NCBI RefSeq assembly: GCF_022376445.1 | Contig: NW_025955365.1 | Location: forward strand, 1-34,849 | Source: Fomitopsis serialis | Lineage: Eukaryota; Basidiomycota; Agaricomycetes; Polyporales; Fomitopsidaceae | Reading direction: 5' to 3' | Length of the DNA stretch: 34,849 nt | The notes under the pieces: model-generated | Told to the model about the DNA's origin: nothing | The model's input: only the letters and a program-made list of their open reading frames with translations | Database searches by the model: none | Part shown: positions 22,081 to 32,690 of the stretch, one piece after another | Layout of the letters: every line of letters begins with the position of its first letter | How positions within the stretch are numbered: the first letter of the stretch is position 1 | Program-made: the position numbers and the translations under genes

Positions 22081-23628
22081 ATGTCGTTCACCGCGGTGAA
22101 CTTGAATGAATTGTACGTGCTTATATGAACAATTTCTTTCGACGACAAATCACTGACGAAGGGTGTGCAGTATCGGCACCATGGCGAGTTCATGGGTACT
22201 ACGAAGTTCCGTCCCCGTAAACTAACGTCAGTGATCGCACATCATGTAGTTGTTGAGCGTATGTTTCAACGTCGCTCTCTTGGGAATACTTACGTATCAA
22301 ACATGTGCGTTGGTCCATCGAGGCACAGGCACAATCTAACCGGACTGACCCCTACCACTGGCAGACACGTATCATTCATATTACCCCGGAGACAGACTCT
22401 GGCTGCAATACCTTGGGGAGTGTCTACTACTCTTTGATTGTTCTATTGTTCGAAACGCATTAACTGATCTTCTGGACGGTAATCACAGTTTACGGGACAC
22501 TTGTCTTTGAGTGGGTACAGTCGAGCTTGCTGATAGCATCGCTGTTCCATGTTTTTGTGTACAACTATGGGGACCTGGGTGCTCTAGGGGATATGTGCAA
22601 TTACTGGTTCAGTGTGCCCATGATGAGCGCTATCGTAGCATTCGTGGTACAACTCTTTTACGCGTGGCGCATTTATCGCTTCAGCAAGTCGCGTTTGTTA
22701 CTGCTCGTGATCATCGCGGTACGTCGCACCAAGATTTCATTAATGGCTCAACTCAACACTAAACTGCCGGCAGCTAGCCATTACCCAAATTGGAGGAAGG
22801 TTAGCATTTGGCATCGAGGTACGCCGGGGCCACTGCTGAAGCCGGACAGCACAATGAACACCAATTCATCGTTGAAGATACACATACGCGGAGCCTCCAT
22901 TTCTCAGGTCCCACAGTATAAAGGTCCCATTGCGGTAAGACACTATCCATAATAGCGGAGGTCTGTGTGTCTTACTTGACTCAGACTTGGTTAGCGGGAA
23001 ATATCCTCGCGGACCTTTTGATTGCTATCGCAATGACAATACTGGTATATTGTCTTTGCCAAATAATCGACCCCGGCCGTGGCCATAATAACGTGGATGG
23101 CCCAAATAGATGTTGAACCACAAGACACCATATGACACCGACACCGATAGGATGATGAATAAGGTTATTCGACTGACTGTCGAGACGGGAACTGCGACAG
23201 GTCAGCCTGAGTGATGCACTACCGAACCTTACTTCATCTGACTGAGTGGAAACAGCTAGTATGGCCACACTCGATCTCCTGCTTAGCCAGATCTATCCTG
23301 TATGTATCACTAGTCGGCTTTTTGTTCGTTTAGTGATCGTATTTTTACATGCTCATTGCTCCGAGGATAAAGCGTATTTTATTTTTCCGTGAGTCCGCGA
23401 AGTAATGGTGGCGTATTCGTTCATTGACGTATTTGCAGAGCACTCGTGATGAGCAAATTGTAAGGCGAATGTCACTATGGTCAATTACCCTGCCCAATGA
23501 CGACTTAACCGTCTCCTCACAGATACGCCAACTCTCTCCTCACGAACCTCCTCAGTCGTGCATTCATTGCGCGCGACGTGCATTGTCTTCACAGATCCGG
23601 GGACCAACTACCATCTGTTCATCTGTGA
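22081..23628 (+). CDS. DUF6534-like multi-pass membrane protein (basidiomycete family), gene model partly uncertain
   Basis: Resembles the basidiomycete-expanded family of seven-helix membrane proteins annotated DUF6533/DUF6534; function unknown. Probable exons: 22081-22112, 22171 to about 22215, about 22365-22421, 22489-22718, 22774-22818, about 22877-22934, 22985-23044, 23125-23200, 23256-23388, 23439-23459, 23523-23628. Family-like blocks are MSFTAVNLNE at the start, a W/Q-rich helix then FHVFVYNYGD, VQLFYAWRIYRFSKS, LAITQIGGRLAFGI, TWLAGNILADLLIAIAMTIL, the RxxNKVIRLTVETG stretch, and ALVMSKLYANSLLTNLLSR near the end. Splicing around the first helix (22171-22365) and before 22877 is hard to close, and that helix is less hydrophobic than expected. 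It may be a decaying copy. The 3' half closes cleanly to a stop at 23626. Confidence 0.65.
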
Positions 23629-24210
23629 TTTATAATCGACGTCGACCAGCGCACTATCATCCAATCCGGCGGAATGGGCTCGAGCTCTCAATCCCTTTGT
23701 TACGATTCTCAACCCGTCGTTACGTCTAGCATCACAGTATAACGCCACAGAGCAGATGACCCACGTCGAAGAGCACGGACAAGGGCGGAAAAGGGGATAT
23801 TGTACTACCAAATGATGTTCGCCTCTCTTTGAAATTCAGTACATAGTAAACCCCAGAATTTCAGAATGTCCCAGTAACCTACATAGAGTCACAGTGTAGG
23901 TACGATGCCGTTGCTTGGTGAGGCAATGATCCTCCTTAAGGCCCCAATCAGCACTGCGGAAAGGCGACGAAAGGTTGGCTAAGCCAGCCGCGCCCTGAAT
24001 AAGCACGATCGTGCAGGACGCATGTGTTCTCGTCGATGCCTCTCAGACGAAACGCAGCGGATAGAAACCTTTACAAGCGATTGCGTGCGACTCGTAGCTG
24101 AGGCAGTGGATCATATGAGCGGAGATGGTCAACTGTAGTACAATGGATAGCGTGTGCAACAAAACCGGAGACCTAACGAACGAACAACCAAAACACAAGC
24201 TTACACGCAG
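23629..24210. other. Convergent intergenic spacer, no gene seen
   Basis: About 580 bp between the stops of the DUF6534-like gene (+) and the RING-CH gene (-). Only small unstructured frames; presumably 3' UTRs. Confidence 0.45.
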
Positions 24211-26077
24211 CTACGGTGTAACAGGCACATGACCGTCAGGAGTGGGCGGATGTATGAGGTCGAGCTCTTTGAGATCTACTCCTACAAATGACCGGCTCTT
24301 CACTCGCCGAGTCTCGAGGTCCCGCTTTGCGAGATAGAGGTGGAGCAGCTTCATGCAATCCTTCGCCTGCCAGATGATTACCGATGAATCAACGCTTGAC
24401 AGATGCACAGTAGCGAGCCACTTACGACAATGAAGAGGCCGAGACCAATCGAGTTCCTCCACCTGCGAAACGTCAATATTGGAAGCACACAAACACAGAT
24501 GTTCGGACTTACCAGACAGGGTCGCTTTCGTACCACACTCTCGTACCGCCGCAGACCAGGCTAAGAGCGACATGCAGACTCATGCCGACCTTCTTCAGGA
24601 AGCTCATCTCCACGAAGCCTTGGCTCTCCAGCCATGGCCCGAGAAGCGGCACCCGCCGATGGCCCGTCAACGGCGGGCGGATGGCGAGGAACGTCCGTAG
24701 CGTTGGCGAGAACTTCGAGAGTCTGTACAGCACAGAACCCATATAGCTAGCGATCGTGGGCATCAACAGCGCGCCGCCGATGAAGCGACCCAGAGACGCG
24801 TTGGTGATGCGGAGAGTCCGCTCTGCCGCAGCGCCTGGCTCATCAGCCTGGCCGTTTCCTTGTTGGTCTTGACCCGCGGCACCCTGCGCCGGAGCGGGGG
24901 CTCCTTGTTGGTCCTGGCCTTGTTGCTGCTGTTGTCGCTGTTGTTGCTGCTGTGCCGGGTCGACCGCCAGGCCTATCCGCGCGCGGAACGGCATGGGGCC
25001 GTCGCCGCCGAGGTCCCAGACGACGTTGCGCAAAGGTCCGCGCTGCGCGGGCTGCGTGCCTATGATGGCATGCTTCACCTTCGTGTATTGCTCACGGTAT
25101 AGCCTCCCAACGAGCGGGAATAGCAATGAGGCCATCATTGGAGAGGGTGGCCACCCGAAGATGGGCCCATAGGGGACATCGTCGATTCGCCCGCCGAAGA
25201 AGTTCCAACTCGATGCACCTATTCTGGCTGCAGCGGAGAGAACGGGATGCGATGACGGCCATGAGATGATCAGTGGCAACAGAGGAAATGCCGAAAAGGA
25301 GGGAGAGCGAGACAGGATTAGGCTGATAGGTATCATAGGGAGGTTGATGAAGGCGTGCCACGGCCAATTGTCAGGTTCGTCGGTGAGCAAGATGTCATAC
25401 CTGGGTGGGAGTGGTCAGCCTTTTCCTTGCAACACGAGCATTAATGCATCAGAACGTACATCTCCCTCCCGACCATCGACTGCAATGCATGCGCGCCATA
25501 TGTGGTACATACGAGGTAGAGCCCTGTACATCGTGACTCGCTTGAGCATATCACCGTGCGAGAGAGAGCTAGGACATACCGAACCCAAAGGATACCACCA
25601 CCGTCGCAAGCCCTCCAATCATAACCACCTTCCCACCAATCGACAGGAGTGCATTCGTATGATCCAGTATTCGCAAGACGCGAGGGTGGGGATTGTCGCT
25701 CTCGAGCTCGTAAGAGGCACCGCATTGTGGGCACTTCAAAGCATTGCGCGCTCGCGCCGGGTCTTGCTGCGCTGCTTTTATCCACTGGAGCAAACACGCT
25801 TCATGAGCCACGAGAGTACATGAGCATGGGTGTGTCCACGCTCTGGGAGGGTCTTCAGGGCCTGGTCAATGTCGAGGATAGTCAGCGCAGGGACAAGCGA
25901 TGTATGAACATGCCGCTCACTATCGTAGCGCTCCTCCTCACGGCAGATGAAGCATAGTTTGACCTGCTCAGCCTATCGTCAATACTCCCTGGACTTCCAG
26001 TTCACTCCGGTACATACCCGTAGGTCGTCGACGCTCGGCACTCGGGTCTCAGGCTGCACGGTCGGAGTGGCTTGCAT
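24211..26077 (-). CDS. RING-CH (MARCH-type) membrane protein, probable E3 ubiquitin ligase, 7 exons, 502 aa
   Basis: Exons in gene order: 26018-26077, 25921-25963, 25580-25840, 25460-25523, 24513-25400, 24426-24462, 24211-24366; total 1509 nt. The N-terminal RING-CH finger has the C4HC3 order C24, C27, C40, C42, H47, C50, C71, C74, with the Trp (LLQWI) usual between the sixth and seventh ligands. This is the fold that recruits E2 enzymes in MARCH/Doa10 ligases. Hydrophobic segments follow at about 95-115, 155-175 and 178-195, then near 345-370 and close to the C-terminus (GLGLFIVAKDC), so the protein is membrane-anchored. A Gln tract (about 293-311) in a Gln/Ala/Gly-rich loop interrupts the membrane region. 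Architecture resembles MARCH5-like proteins, but organelle and substrate are unknown. The third exon's acceptor (25841) was chosen to keep the finger in frame. Confidence 0.87.
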
Positions 26078-26450
26078 GGTGGTACGCGACTCGTGCCTGC
26101 AGGCGCCACTTACGCGACTCGGACACGCGTCCCCTATAAGCGGGCGCTCTAGGACGCAAAGTCAAACTCCTGACGCTCTCAACCCTTCTCAACTTGGGCT
26201 CGGCCCACTCTCTGGCACTCAAATGCAGCTGAGCGACGATACTGGCGACTAATAACAGTGTGCATTTCTGAATACAACGATGAACAGTGGTGTGGTAACT
26301 TGTTAGGTGAACATAATCATGATTTTTGTGGTGACTGTCCGTTACATACACCGTGTATGTACAGAAGACATTCAGAAAAGAAACAGAAACATCAAGGATA
26401 TGCCCCACGAGCGGGCAGTGGCCTTTTAAACATCGAGGAAGAAAAACAGT
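26078..26450. other. Intergenic spacer between the SR protein and RING-CH genes
   Basis: Both neighbours read leftward, so this 373-bp stretch holds the SR gene's 3' UTR and the RING-CH promoter. No further gene seen. Confidence 0.45.
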
Positions 26451-27453
26451 TCACTGATCATACGGAGGTGTCTGAGCCTTGTCATCAGCCTTCAGCGGTT
26501 CGTCGACCGGAGGAGGCGTCCGCGCCCTGTCATCTCTTCTTTTGTCTGGAGTCAGGCTCCGACGACGTTCTGGCGACCGGCTGCGTCTCCTCCTGTCCCT
26601 ATCATCGAAATCCCTGTCCTTGTCACGGAGGTCCCTGTCCCTGTCGCGTTCCCCCCGGTCACGGTCACGGTCTCTTTCCCTGTCATCGCGACGGCGGGGA
26701 CTACGAGAACGTTCACGATCGCGGCGGGCGGGAGGGGACCGCCTGTCGTAGCGCCAAACGGAAGACGGAGGATTCTTCGCCCACTGAAAAGAGGAATGGC
26801 CATCAGGCGGAGAGCCCTCGACAAACGACAGTCAAATTAGACTCACTTGGATGCTCAGGCGCGCCCCTTCGAAACTCCTTCCGTGCCTGCATTTCCACCG
26901 TGAGCAGTATGTCCAGTGTAGAGATTGACGGACCTACATGTCATAATAGGCATCTTCGGCATCACGCTGGCTTCTGAATTCGACGAAGGCGTAACTGCAG
27001 GATGATTCGAAGGGCATGTTGAGCGACGACGAATTCGAGCGAAATGACGCGGGACATCGAGCGACCGTATGGATTGCGCTTCGTGTGAGACGAGGCTCCG
27101 CGGTCCAGAGTATTCGTTCGCGGGTTCGGTACGACGGGCGGGAGCGGCGGGCAGAGCAGGGCCAGCTCTCGCACGGGACGGCGCACGCAATGCGGACAAA
27201 CGGAGTTCGGGCCACTCGACTAGAGTAAAAGGGGGGTGAAGCTTCTAGGAGAGTACTCACGGATTCGAGTTGGCACGCGGGTTCCGCGGTGCGGGGACGT
27301 CGCATCGAATGAGTGGCCCATAGCTGGTGACCGCGTCATGCATTAGAACCGACCACAGTACACACAACATGACACTCACCGCTCAAACTCAAAGGCGAGG
27401 TCGCGCGCACGCGTAGCGGGATGAAAACCACTCACGAACAAAATACGAGGCAT
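26451..27453 (-). CDS. SR-type splicing factor: RRM plus Arg/Ser/Asp-rich tail, 5 exons, 188 aa
   Basis: Predicted nuclear RNA-binding protein acting in pre-mRNA splicing. Exons in gene order: 27380-27453, 27261-27323, 26938-26994, 26847-26886, 26451-26783; total 567 nt. One RRM covers residues 1 to about 78, with RNP2 ILFVSGF at 4-10 and RNP1 YAFVEF at 47-52; the stretch TRARDLAFEFERYGPL between them is typical of SR proteins, as is the following DAEDAYYDMHGRSFEG. The C-terminal half is an Arg/Asp/Ser-rich domain (RSRSPRRRDD and later RRRSRSPERRR), likely target of SR kinases. It ends with a small acidic segment. It resembles fungal Srp1/SRSF-type factors; exact orthology is not assigned. 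It shares a short upstream region with the PPR-like gene. Confidence 0.9.
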
Positions 27454-27745
27454 GTTTGTTTCACCAACCCACCACGTCGACACCACCGTTGAGATCAAAG
27501 GCGAGCAAGGCGGGAAGTGGCTGTCCTGCCCGAGCGCTCGGCGGAGTTGAGTCTGAGTTCGCGCTCACGTGGCCAGGTGGCGGCAGCAAAGTCGTCTCCC
27601 AAGCCTCGTAAGTACCGGCGAGCTCGTCGTCGCACAACGTCTCCCCGTCCCCGTCGTGCACATCCACGCGGCGCATGTTGTTTGTCCAGTATGTCTCAGT
27701 CGGAATACCTGTCTTTTTATGCGCCTCACACCCGAGTACAGATGA
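27454..27745. promoter_or_regulatory. Bidirectional promoter between SR protein and PPR-like genes
   Basis: Only 292 bp separate the two divergent start codons, so both core promoters and 5' UTRs must fit here. No TATA box is evident. Pyrimidine-rich stretches (CTCCCCGTCCCCG) occur near 27640. Confidence 0.6.
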
Positions 27746-30250
27746 ATGTGGCTGCAGGTACTCCGTCGCAAACCGACGAAGCCTCTGACACGTCTCGTCT
27801 CGACCACAGCCCCTCCTCCGTCGCCTCCGCAACCAAGCACCCATGCGCTGCTCGTCCGAAAAGTCTACCGTATCTCCAGGTACTACGGCAGGAAGAGCAA
27901 TGATCCGATTTTCAAGCTGCTCAACAGCATCGTGCGGAACCCGAAGGCCATGGTGCCCTCACCTATGCTGTCTCGTTCCGGCATAGACGTCCACGAGTTC
28001 ATGCTGTGGAAGCCCGCAATCCTCGCGCGGGACTGGGATGCCTTCAGCCGTCATCTTGCCAAGAGAGGTATCACCATCCCCGAAGTCGACGTCCTGCGAA
28101 GGCAAGACACGAGCGGGCGTCCGCAGCCTCCGACTTGGGTTGTCCTATATGCCCTGTGCTACAAGGTCGAACGCCAGTCAGACGCGTGGAAAGCACTTGT
28201 GCTAGCCTTCTTCCACCTCCCCGTCGTACCTGTCCACCTTCGACCAGCTGTTCTGATCTTGATGTCCTGCTGGCTCGCCGAGCACGACCTGCTAGTTCCC
28301 CTCCAGCGTCTCGTGGACTCATTCCTCGAGAGGGAGTACGAGACGGAGCTCCAGGACTTCCACTTCCAACTCTTGTTACAGCTCATCGCATATGCTTCGC
28401 TATCGAGCCAAGTCTTCCCGATCGTTCGACATGTCATTCAGAGTTCGGACGGTCATCAGCTGAACCAGAGCACCTACGACGCCCTCCTTGGCAGTCCTTC
28501 TGCCCTGCCTACGACAGGTCTTATTGTGTCGCGGAAGATGAAGGCTCAAGGCTTCTCTCCCACTATGCAGCACCTAGCACGGCTAATGCTACTGTATACG
28601 ACGGCGGGCTGGGAGCGAAGGGCGCGGACAATATTACGCCTCGTGCGCTTGCGTACGGCGGAGATGAACGGAGAGAAGATCTCTCCGGATGGCCTGCTCC
28701 GCCTTGGTCCTAATGTGCCACTCTTAGTGAGTGTAGAAAGCCGGTTCCTCTCATCTCTCGAGTCTTTAGAGGCGCTTCATGCGTATCTGCGAGATGCCAT
28801 TGATACCGACAGCGATGCGATGCCGCCAGAGTCTGACATTGCCGAGGGCGAACCCGACCCTAACGTCTACCATGTTGGTACCACTGCTGATGGCAATCTA
28901 CCTACGACCTCCGGAGCGCACAAGCAAGACCTGCGTGGCAAACCGCTCGGCGACATTACTCCGCTGTTGAAGACAGCAAGCGTATGGAAGAGTACTGTCA
29001 TGGTTGCTAGCAGAGATCTCACCACGTCGTCCGAGTATCTACGACAGGTGTACGACCGCGCTGTCCATGTACAACCTCAACTACGTCTAGACGAACACTT
29101 GCATGTCATCGCGATCCTCGGATTTCTCCGGCGTCGCGACCATACGAATGCACTGGAGGTCTGGGACAAGATGCGTCAATACCAACCGCGGATGACGAAG
29201 CTGACACTCACTGTCGGGGCGCAGGCGCTCACGCTCGCTGGCCAACCTATGCGAGCCTTGGACTTGCTCTTCGACGCAACGGAGCTCCAGGCTAGCTCGG
29301 AAGAGCGCGAGGGGACCCCGTTGTCATTGATCGACACGCAGACGGTCAACATCTTCATGGTGTCGCTGCGGCGCATAGGCTTCACGGATGCCATATTCGT
29401 GTTGTGGGATAACATGGACACGATGTTCGATGTCCGGCCGGACCTCTACACCGTCGTCATCCTGCTGAAGACTGCGCGTCTGGCGAGCAAGTGCAACCCT
29501 TCGTTCCGCGGTGCCCTGGCGGAGCTCGGCTTGGGCCGCTTTGTCCACCGAGAAAAGAAGGACGACACCGACTCCGATGAGCTGGCACGCAACTCCTGTT
29601 TCTCTCAGCTGGAGACGACCATGAATGCTGAAGCGACAAGGGGTTCGTCAGGGCTGTGGAACGGTGAGCGCGCCGGTGCAGTGGCCTTGCATCTCGCGCA
29701 GGACATCATATTCAGCAACTGGCCGGCGCTGAAGGAGGTACAAAGCCCCGCCGAGGCTCTCCGGCCCACTGGAGACTTCCAAGGGTCCTTCCCGATGACG
29801 AGCCTTCTGCGTACTGTGCTACATCGCACAGCGCCGCCCACCGCCCCTTCCCCGGAAGCTCAGTCTGCCTCCGCAGCGCGCGTTGCCCTCCCCTACCCGC
29901 AGATCCTCCTAAATGACGTCGCCTTCCGCACCTACATCGACCTCCTCGCCTCCGAGTCGCAGATCCCGCAGATCCCGCTCGCCCTCGCGTGGATGCGCGC
30001 GCTCGACATCAAGCCCTCGAAGAACACTCTCGCAACCGCGCTCCTGTACTGGGCGGAGGTCGGGATGGACGCACCGCTGTTTGAGCACTTCCGCGACGGG
30101 TCGAGCCAGTATGCGCGGCTGAAGCGGTGGATGGGCGAGTGGGTGGGCGAGCGGCTGATGCCGACGGACAAGCACATCGCTATGCATATGCGGCGTTTGA
30201 AGTACTTCAAGGAGCATAGGCGTCGGCCACGGCTGGATCCGCAGAGCTGA
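27746..30250 (+). CDS. Mitochondrial PPR-like protein, intronless, 834 aa
   Basis: A single uninterrupted frame, unlike all other long genes here. The N-terminus (Arg-rich, Ser/Thr/Pro, no acidic residues over the first 40) looks like a mitochondrial presequence, and VSTTAPPP suggests a cleavage zone. The rest is mostly alpha-helical with degenerate pentatricopeptide-like helix pairs, clearest around residues 460-520 (HVIAILGFLRRRDHTNALEV and the next helices), 530-575 (NIFMVSLRRIGFTDAIFVLW, then VRPDLYTVVILL) and 725-775 (IPLALAWMRALDIKPSKNTL). Such proteins bind organellar RNA to control processing or translation; the target is unknown. ATG at 27746 was chosen because it begins the presequence. 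A match to a named factor is not claimed. Confidence 0.82.
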   Translation: MWLQVLRRKPTKPLTRLVSTTAPPPSPPQPSTHALLVRKVYRISRYYGRKSNDPIFKLLNSIVRNPKAMVPSPMLSRSGIDVHEFMLWKPAILARDWDAFSRHLAKRGITIPEVDVLRRQDTSGRPQPPTWVVLYALCYKVERQSDAWKALVLAFFHLPVVPVHLRPAVLILMSCWLAEHDLLVPLQRLVDSFLEREYETELQDFHFQLLLQLIAYASLSSQVFPIVRHVIQSSDGHQLNQSTYDALLGSPSALPTTGLIVSRKMKAQGFSPTMQHLARLMLLYTTAGWERRARTILRLVRLRTAEMNGEKISPDGLLRLGPNVPLLVSVESRFLSSLESLEALHAYLRDAIDTDSDAMPPESDIAEGEPDPNVYHVGTTADGNLPTTSGAHKQDLRGKPLGDITPLLKTASVWKSTVMVASRDLTTSSEYLRQVYDRAVHVQPQLRLDEHLHVIAILGFLRRRDHTNALEVWDKMRQYQPRMTKLTLTVGAQALTLAGQPMRALDLLFDATELQASSEEREGTPLSLIDTQTVNIFMVSLRRIGFTDAIFVLWDNMDTMFDVRPDLYTVVILLKTARLASKCNPSFRGALAELGLGRFVHREKKDDTDSDELARNSCFSQLETTMNAEATRGSSGLWNGERAGAVALHLAQDIIFSNWPALKEVQSPAEALRPTGDFQGSFPMTSLLRTVLHRTAPPTAPSPEAQSASAARVALPYPQILLNDVAFRTYIDLLASESQIPQIPLALAWMRALDIKPSKNTLATALLYWAEVGMDAPLFEHFRDGSSQYARLKRWMGEWVGERLMPTDKHIAMHMRRLKYFKEHRRRPRLDPQS

Positions 30251-30489
30251 AACTTGGATTTGTTTGGCTACATGCTGTAGGTGAATGCTTGTACTACCTG
30301 GCCGAGCATGTTGGTCATGGCTTGTATGGGAATCAATGCTATTGTTGTGATAGGTGTTCTTTGGACATGCTAATATCGTATCGCTTCCACGTCTGAGCCG
30401 TGCATGACACGGGTATCTTGGGCTTGCATATACACACAGGGGCACGGGCAAGTGCGATATCATAGGAGGGCACATAATGAATTCGGAGG
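30251..30489. other. 3' flank of the PPR-like gene
   Basis: AT-richer than the coding region. Presumed 3' UTR and terminator, running directly into the first tandem array. Confidence 0.45.
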
Positions 30490-31000
30490 CGAGCAGTGTA
30501 AGGACAGTATAGAGCTTGTCTAAGAGACCATGTAAAGACAGTGGGGAGTTGGGCAGCGAAAATGAACCCAGTAACGACAGTAAGGACTCGGAGTTGGACA
30601 GTGAAATAGAACCCGGTAAAGACAGTGGGGAGTTGGACGACGAGACAGAGCCCAGTAAAGACAGGGAGGGACTTTCCCAAGGAAACCATAAGACGAAACC
30701 GTGTATCAGGCAAGACGTGAACCACGTAAGGACCGACGAGAGTTGGATGGCATGAGATGCATGCCGGGACAGTCTAGAGTCGAATTGTGTAAGGACAGGT
30801 GCGAGTTGGCCGAAGGCGAAACCGAGTAATGACCGGACGTAGTTGAGAGGGCTGAGATAGACATTCGAGCCGAGCTGAGTAAGGACAGACGCAGTTGGCT
30901 AAAACCAGAGACCACGTAAAGACAGGCTGGAGTTCGCCAGAGGAGACCGCGTAGCGACAGACAGGAGTTGGACCAGACGCAATCAGGGAGATCGAGGAGT
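30490..31000 (+). repeat. Degenerate short-period minisatellite (GTAAAGACAG...GAGTTGG)
   Basis: About eleven units, spaced 30-70 bp, each pairing GTAAAGACAG or a variant (GTAAGGACAG, GTAACGACAG, GTAGCGACAG) with GAGTTGG some 5-15 bases later. Copies start near 30500, 30529, 30572, 30616, 30655, 30725, 30787, 30828, 30876, 30913 and 30948. Units differ in length and content, so the array is old. Acidic open frames over it are short and give no domain. Confidence 0.75.
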
Positions 31001-31024
31001 CGCCGAGATACAAGTACATCGAAG

Positions 31025-32690
31025 GCCGGTCGCGGAGTATATTCCCCAGTCAGGAGGATCGTCCTCGCTCGCACTTGAGGAGCACCGCTGGCTGACGGAC
31101 CGAAGGTCAGGACGACGGGCTGGCGGACGACGAGAAGATCGCAGACAGGAGTTTTGATGCGACCGCCTTCTAAGAAGGCAGGGACAGGACCAGGAAGAGA
31201 GAGACAGAGACGACGCTGATGATAGACCGCAGCAGAGACGAGTCCCCAGTTCGGAGGATCAGCCTCGCTCGCACTTGGGAGATATCCGGAGTCTGGTCGA
31301 CAGTTCGGACCGGGAGGGACACTGGCGGACGACGAGGGATCGCGAAGAGGAGTTTTGGGCTGCAGTCTTCCCGCGAGGATGCCGAAGAGAGATCAAGACA
31401 AGAGATAGAGTACAGTGACAGTGTCGACGGAGGGCCGTGAGGGTATGTTCCCCAATCCGGAGGGTTGGCCTCGCTCGCGCTTGAAGAGTCCCGGCCTGAG
31501 GTCCTGGGAGTGACAGACCAACCAGGGGGAGCAGGCGAACGACGAGGGACCACAGAGAGGAGTTTTGAGACTACCGGCTTCCAGGAATACAGAAAGAAAG
31601 AGAGACGAAGAGACTGAGAGACTGGTGGACACGACGCTGATGAAGAACCGCATGAGGTATAATCCCCAGACTGGAGGGTCGTCCTCGCTCGCGCTTGGGT
31701 GGTACTGAGTACTGGCTGACAACTCCAAGACCAGGACAAGAACCGGCGAACGACGAGGAGATCGCAGTAAGGAGTTTTGATGTGGACTTCCCGCGAAAGA
31801 AACCGAGGCAAAGAAAGAGACCAGAGACAGAGACAACGCTGATGAAGAACTGCACGAGAGGAGTCCCCAGTCCGGAGGGTCGCCCTCGCTCGCACTTGAG
31901 GAGCATCCGAGTCCTGGCTGACAGATCAAGGACCAGGAAGGGATGCCGGCGGACGACGAGGAGATCGCGGAAAGGAGTTTTGGTGATGCAGTCTTCCCGC
32001 GAGAATGACAGAGAAGAATCGAGACGAGAGGCGGAGCACAGACGGTGTCGATGGCCGTGGGGGTATCGCCCCCAATCCGGAGGGCCGCCCTTGCTCGCGT
32101 TTGAAGAGCCTTGCATCCTGGAGGGAGATCGGCAACCAAGAGGGGGCTGACGAACGACAAGGGGACCGCAGAGAGGAGTTTTGAGCCGGCCATCGACTAG
32201 AAGTACAGGAAGGAAGACCGAAACGCTGGAAGAGACAGTAACAGCGCTGATGAAGAACCGCCCGAGGTAGTCCCCAGACCGGAGGGTCGTCCTCGCTCGC
32301 GCTTGAGCAGTACCGGGTGCTGGCTGGCAGATCGAGGACCAGGACGGGGACCGGCGAACGACGAGGAGATCGCGGAAAGGAATTTTGTGGCGGCCTCCCC
32401 GCGAGAAGGAGAAACCGGGACAAGAGAGAAGAGACGAGAGACGAGACGATGCCAGACGGGAATAAATTATGAATAAGTTAAGAGAGCTGACCAGTAATCC
32501 GTGCCTCGAGCGCGCTTTGGAGCCATCCTGGATCGCGGACCACGCGTATGAACTTGGTCCAGGGGCTGGCGAACGACGAGACCGGAAAACGGCGTTTTGG
32601 TGTGGGGTGGTCATCCTTGCTCGCACATTGAGAGCCACATCGGTCGACGTACACGAAACCGACGCGGCTGGCGGACGACAAGGAGAGCCC
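31025..32690 (+). repeat. ~205-bp satellite array with trimeric higher-order structure
   Basis: Eight to nine diverged units. The anchor CCTCGCTCGC begins at 31063, 31263, 31469, 31683, 31884, 32089 (CCTTGCTCGC), 32291, 32504 (degenerate) and 32615 (truncated spacing). A second anchor, ACGACGAG followed by GGAGTTTTG about 15-20 bases on, recurs once per unit (about 31128, 31333, 31535, 31748, 31948, 32150, 32353, 32570). Every third unit is most alike, giving a period of 608-621 bp. The minus strand carries long but motif-free frames through the array; the unit length is not kept to multiples of three, so it is treated as noncoding. Confidence 0.85.

Noticed and set aside
30516..30755. Acidic 79-codon frame (SKDSGELD-type repeats)
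   Set aside because: It lies wholly in the minisatellite and stops mid-array. No homologous domain is recognised.
31025..32690. CRISPR-like array
   Set aside because: Units are about 205 bp and diverged throughout. There is no short conserved repeat with unique spacers, and the genome is eukaryotic.
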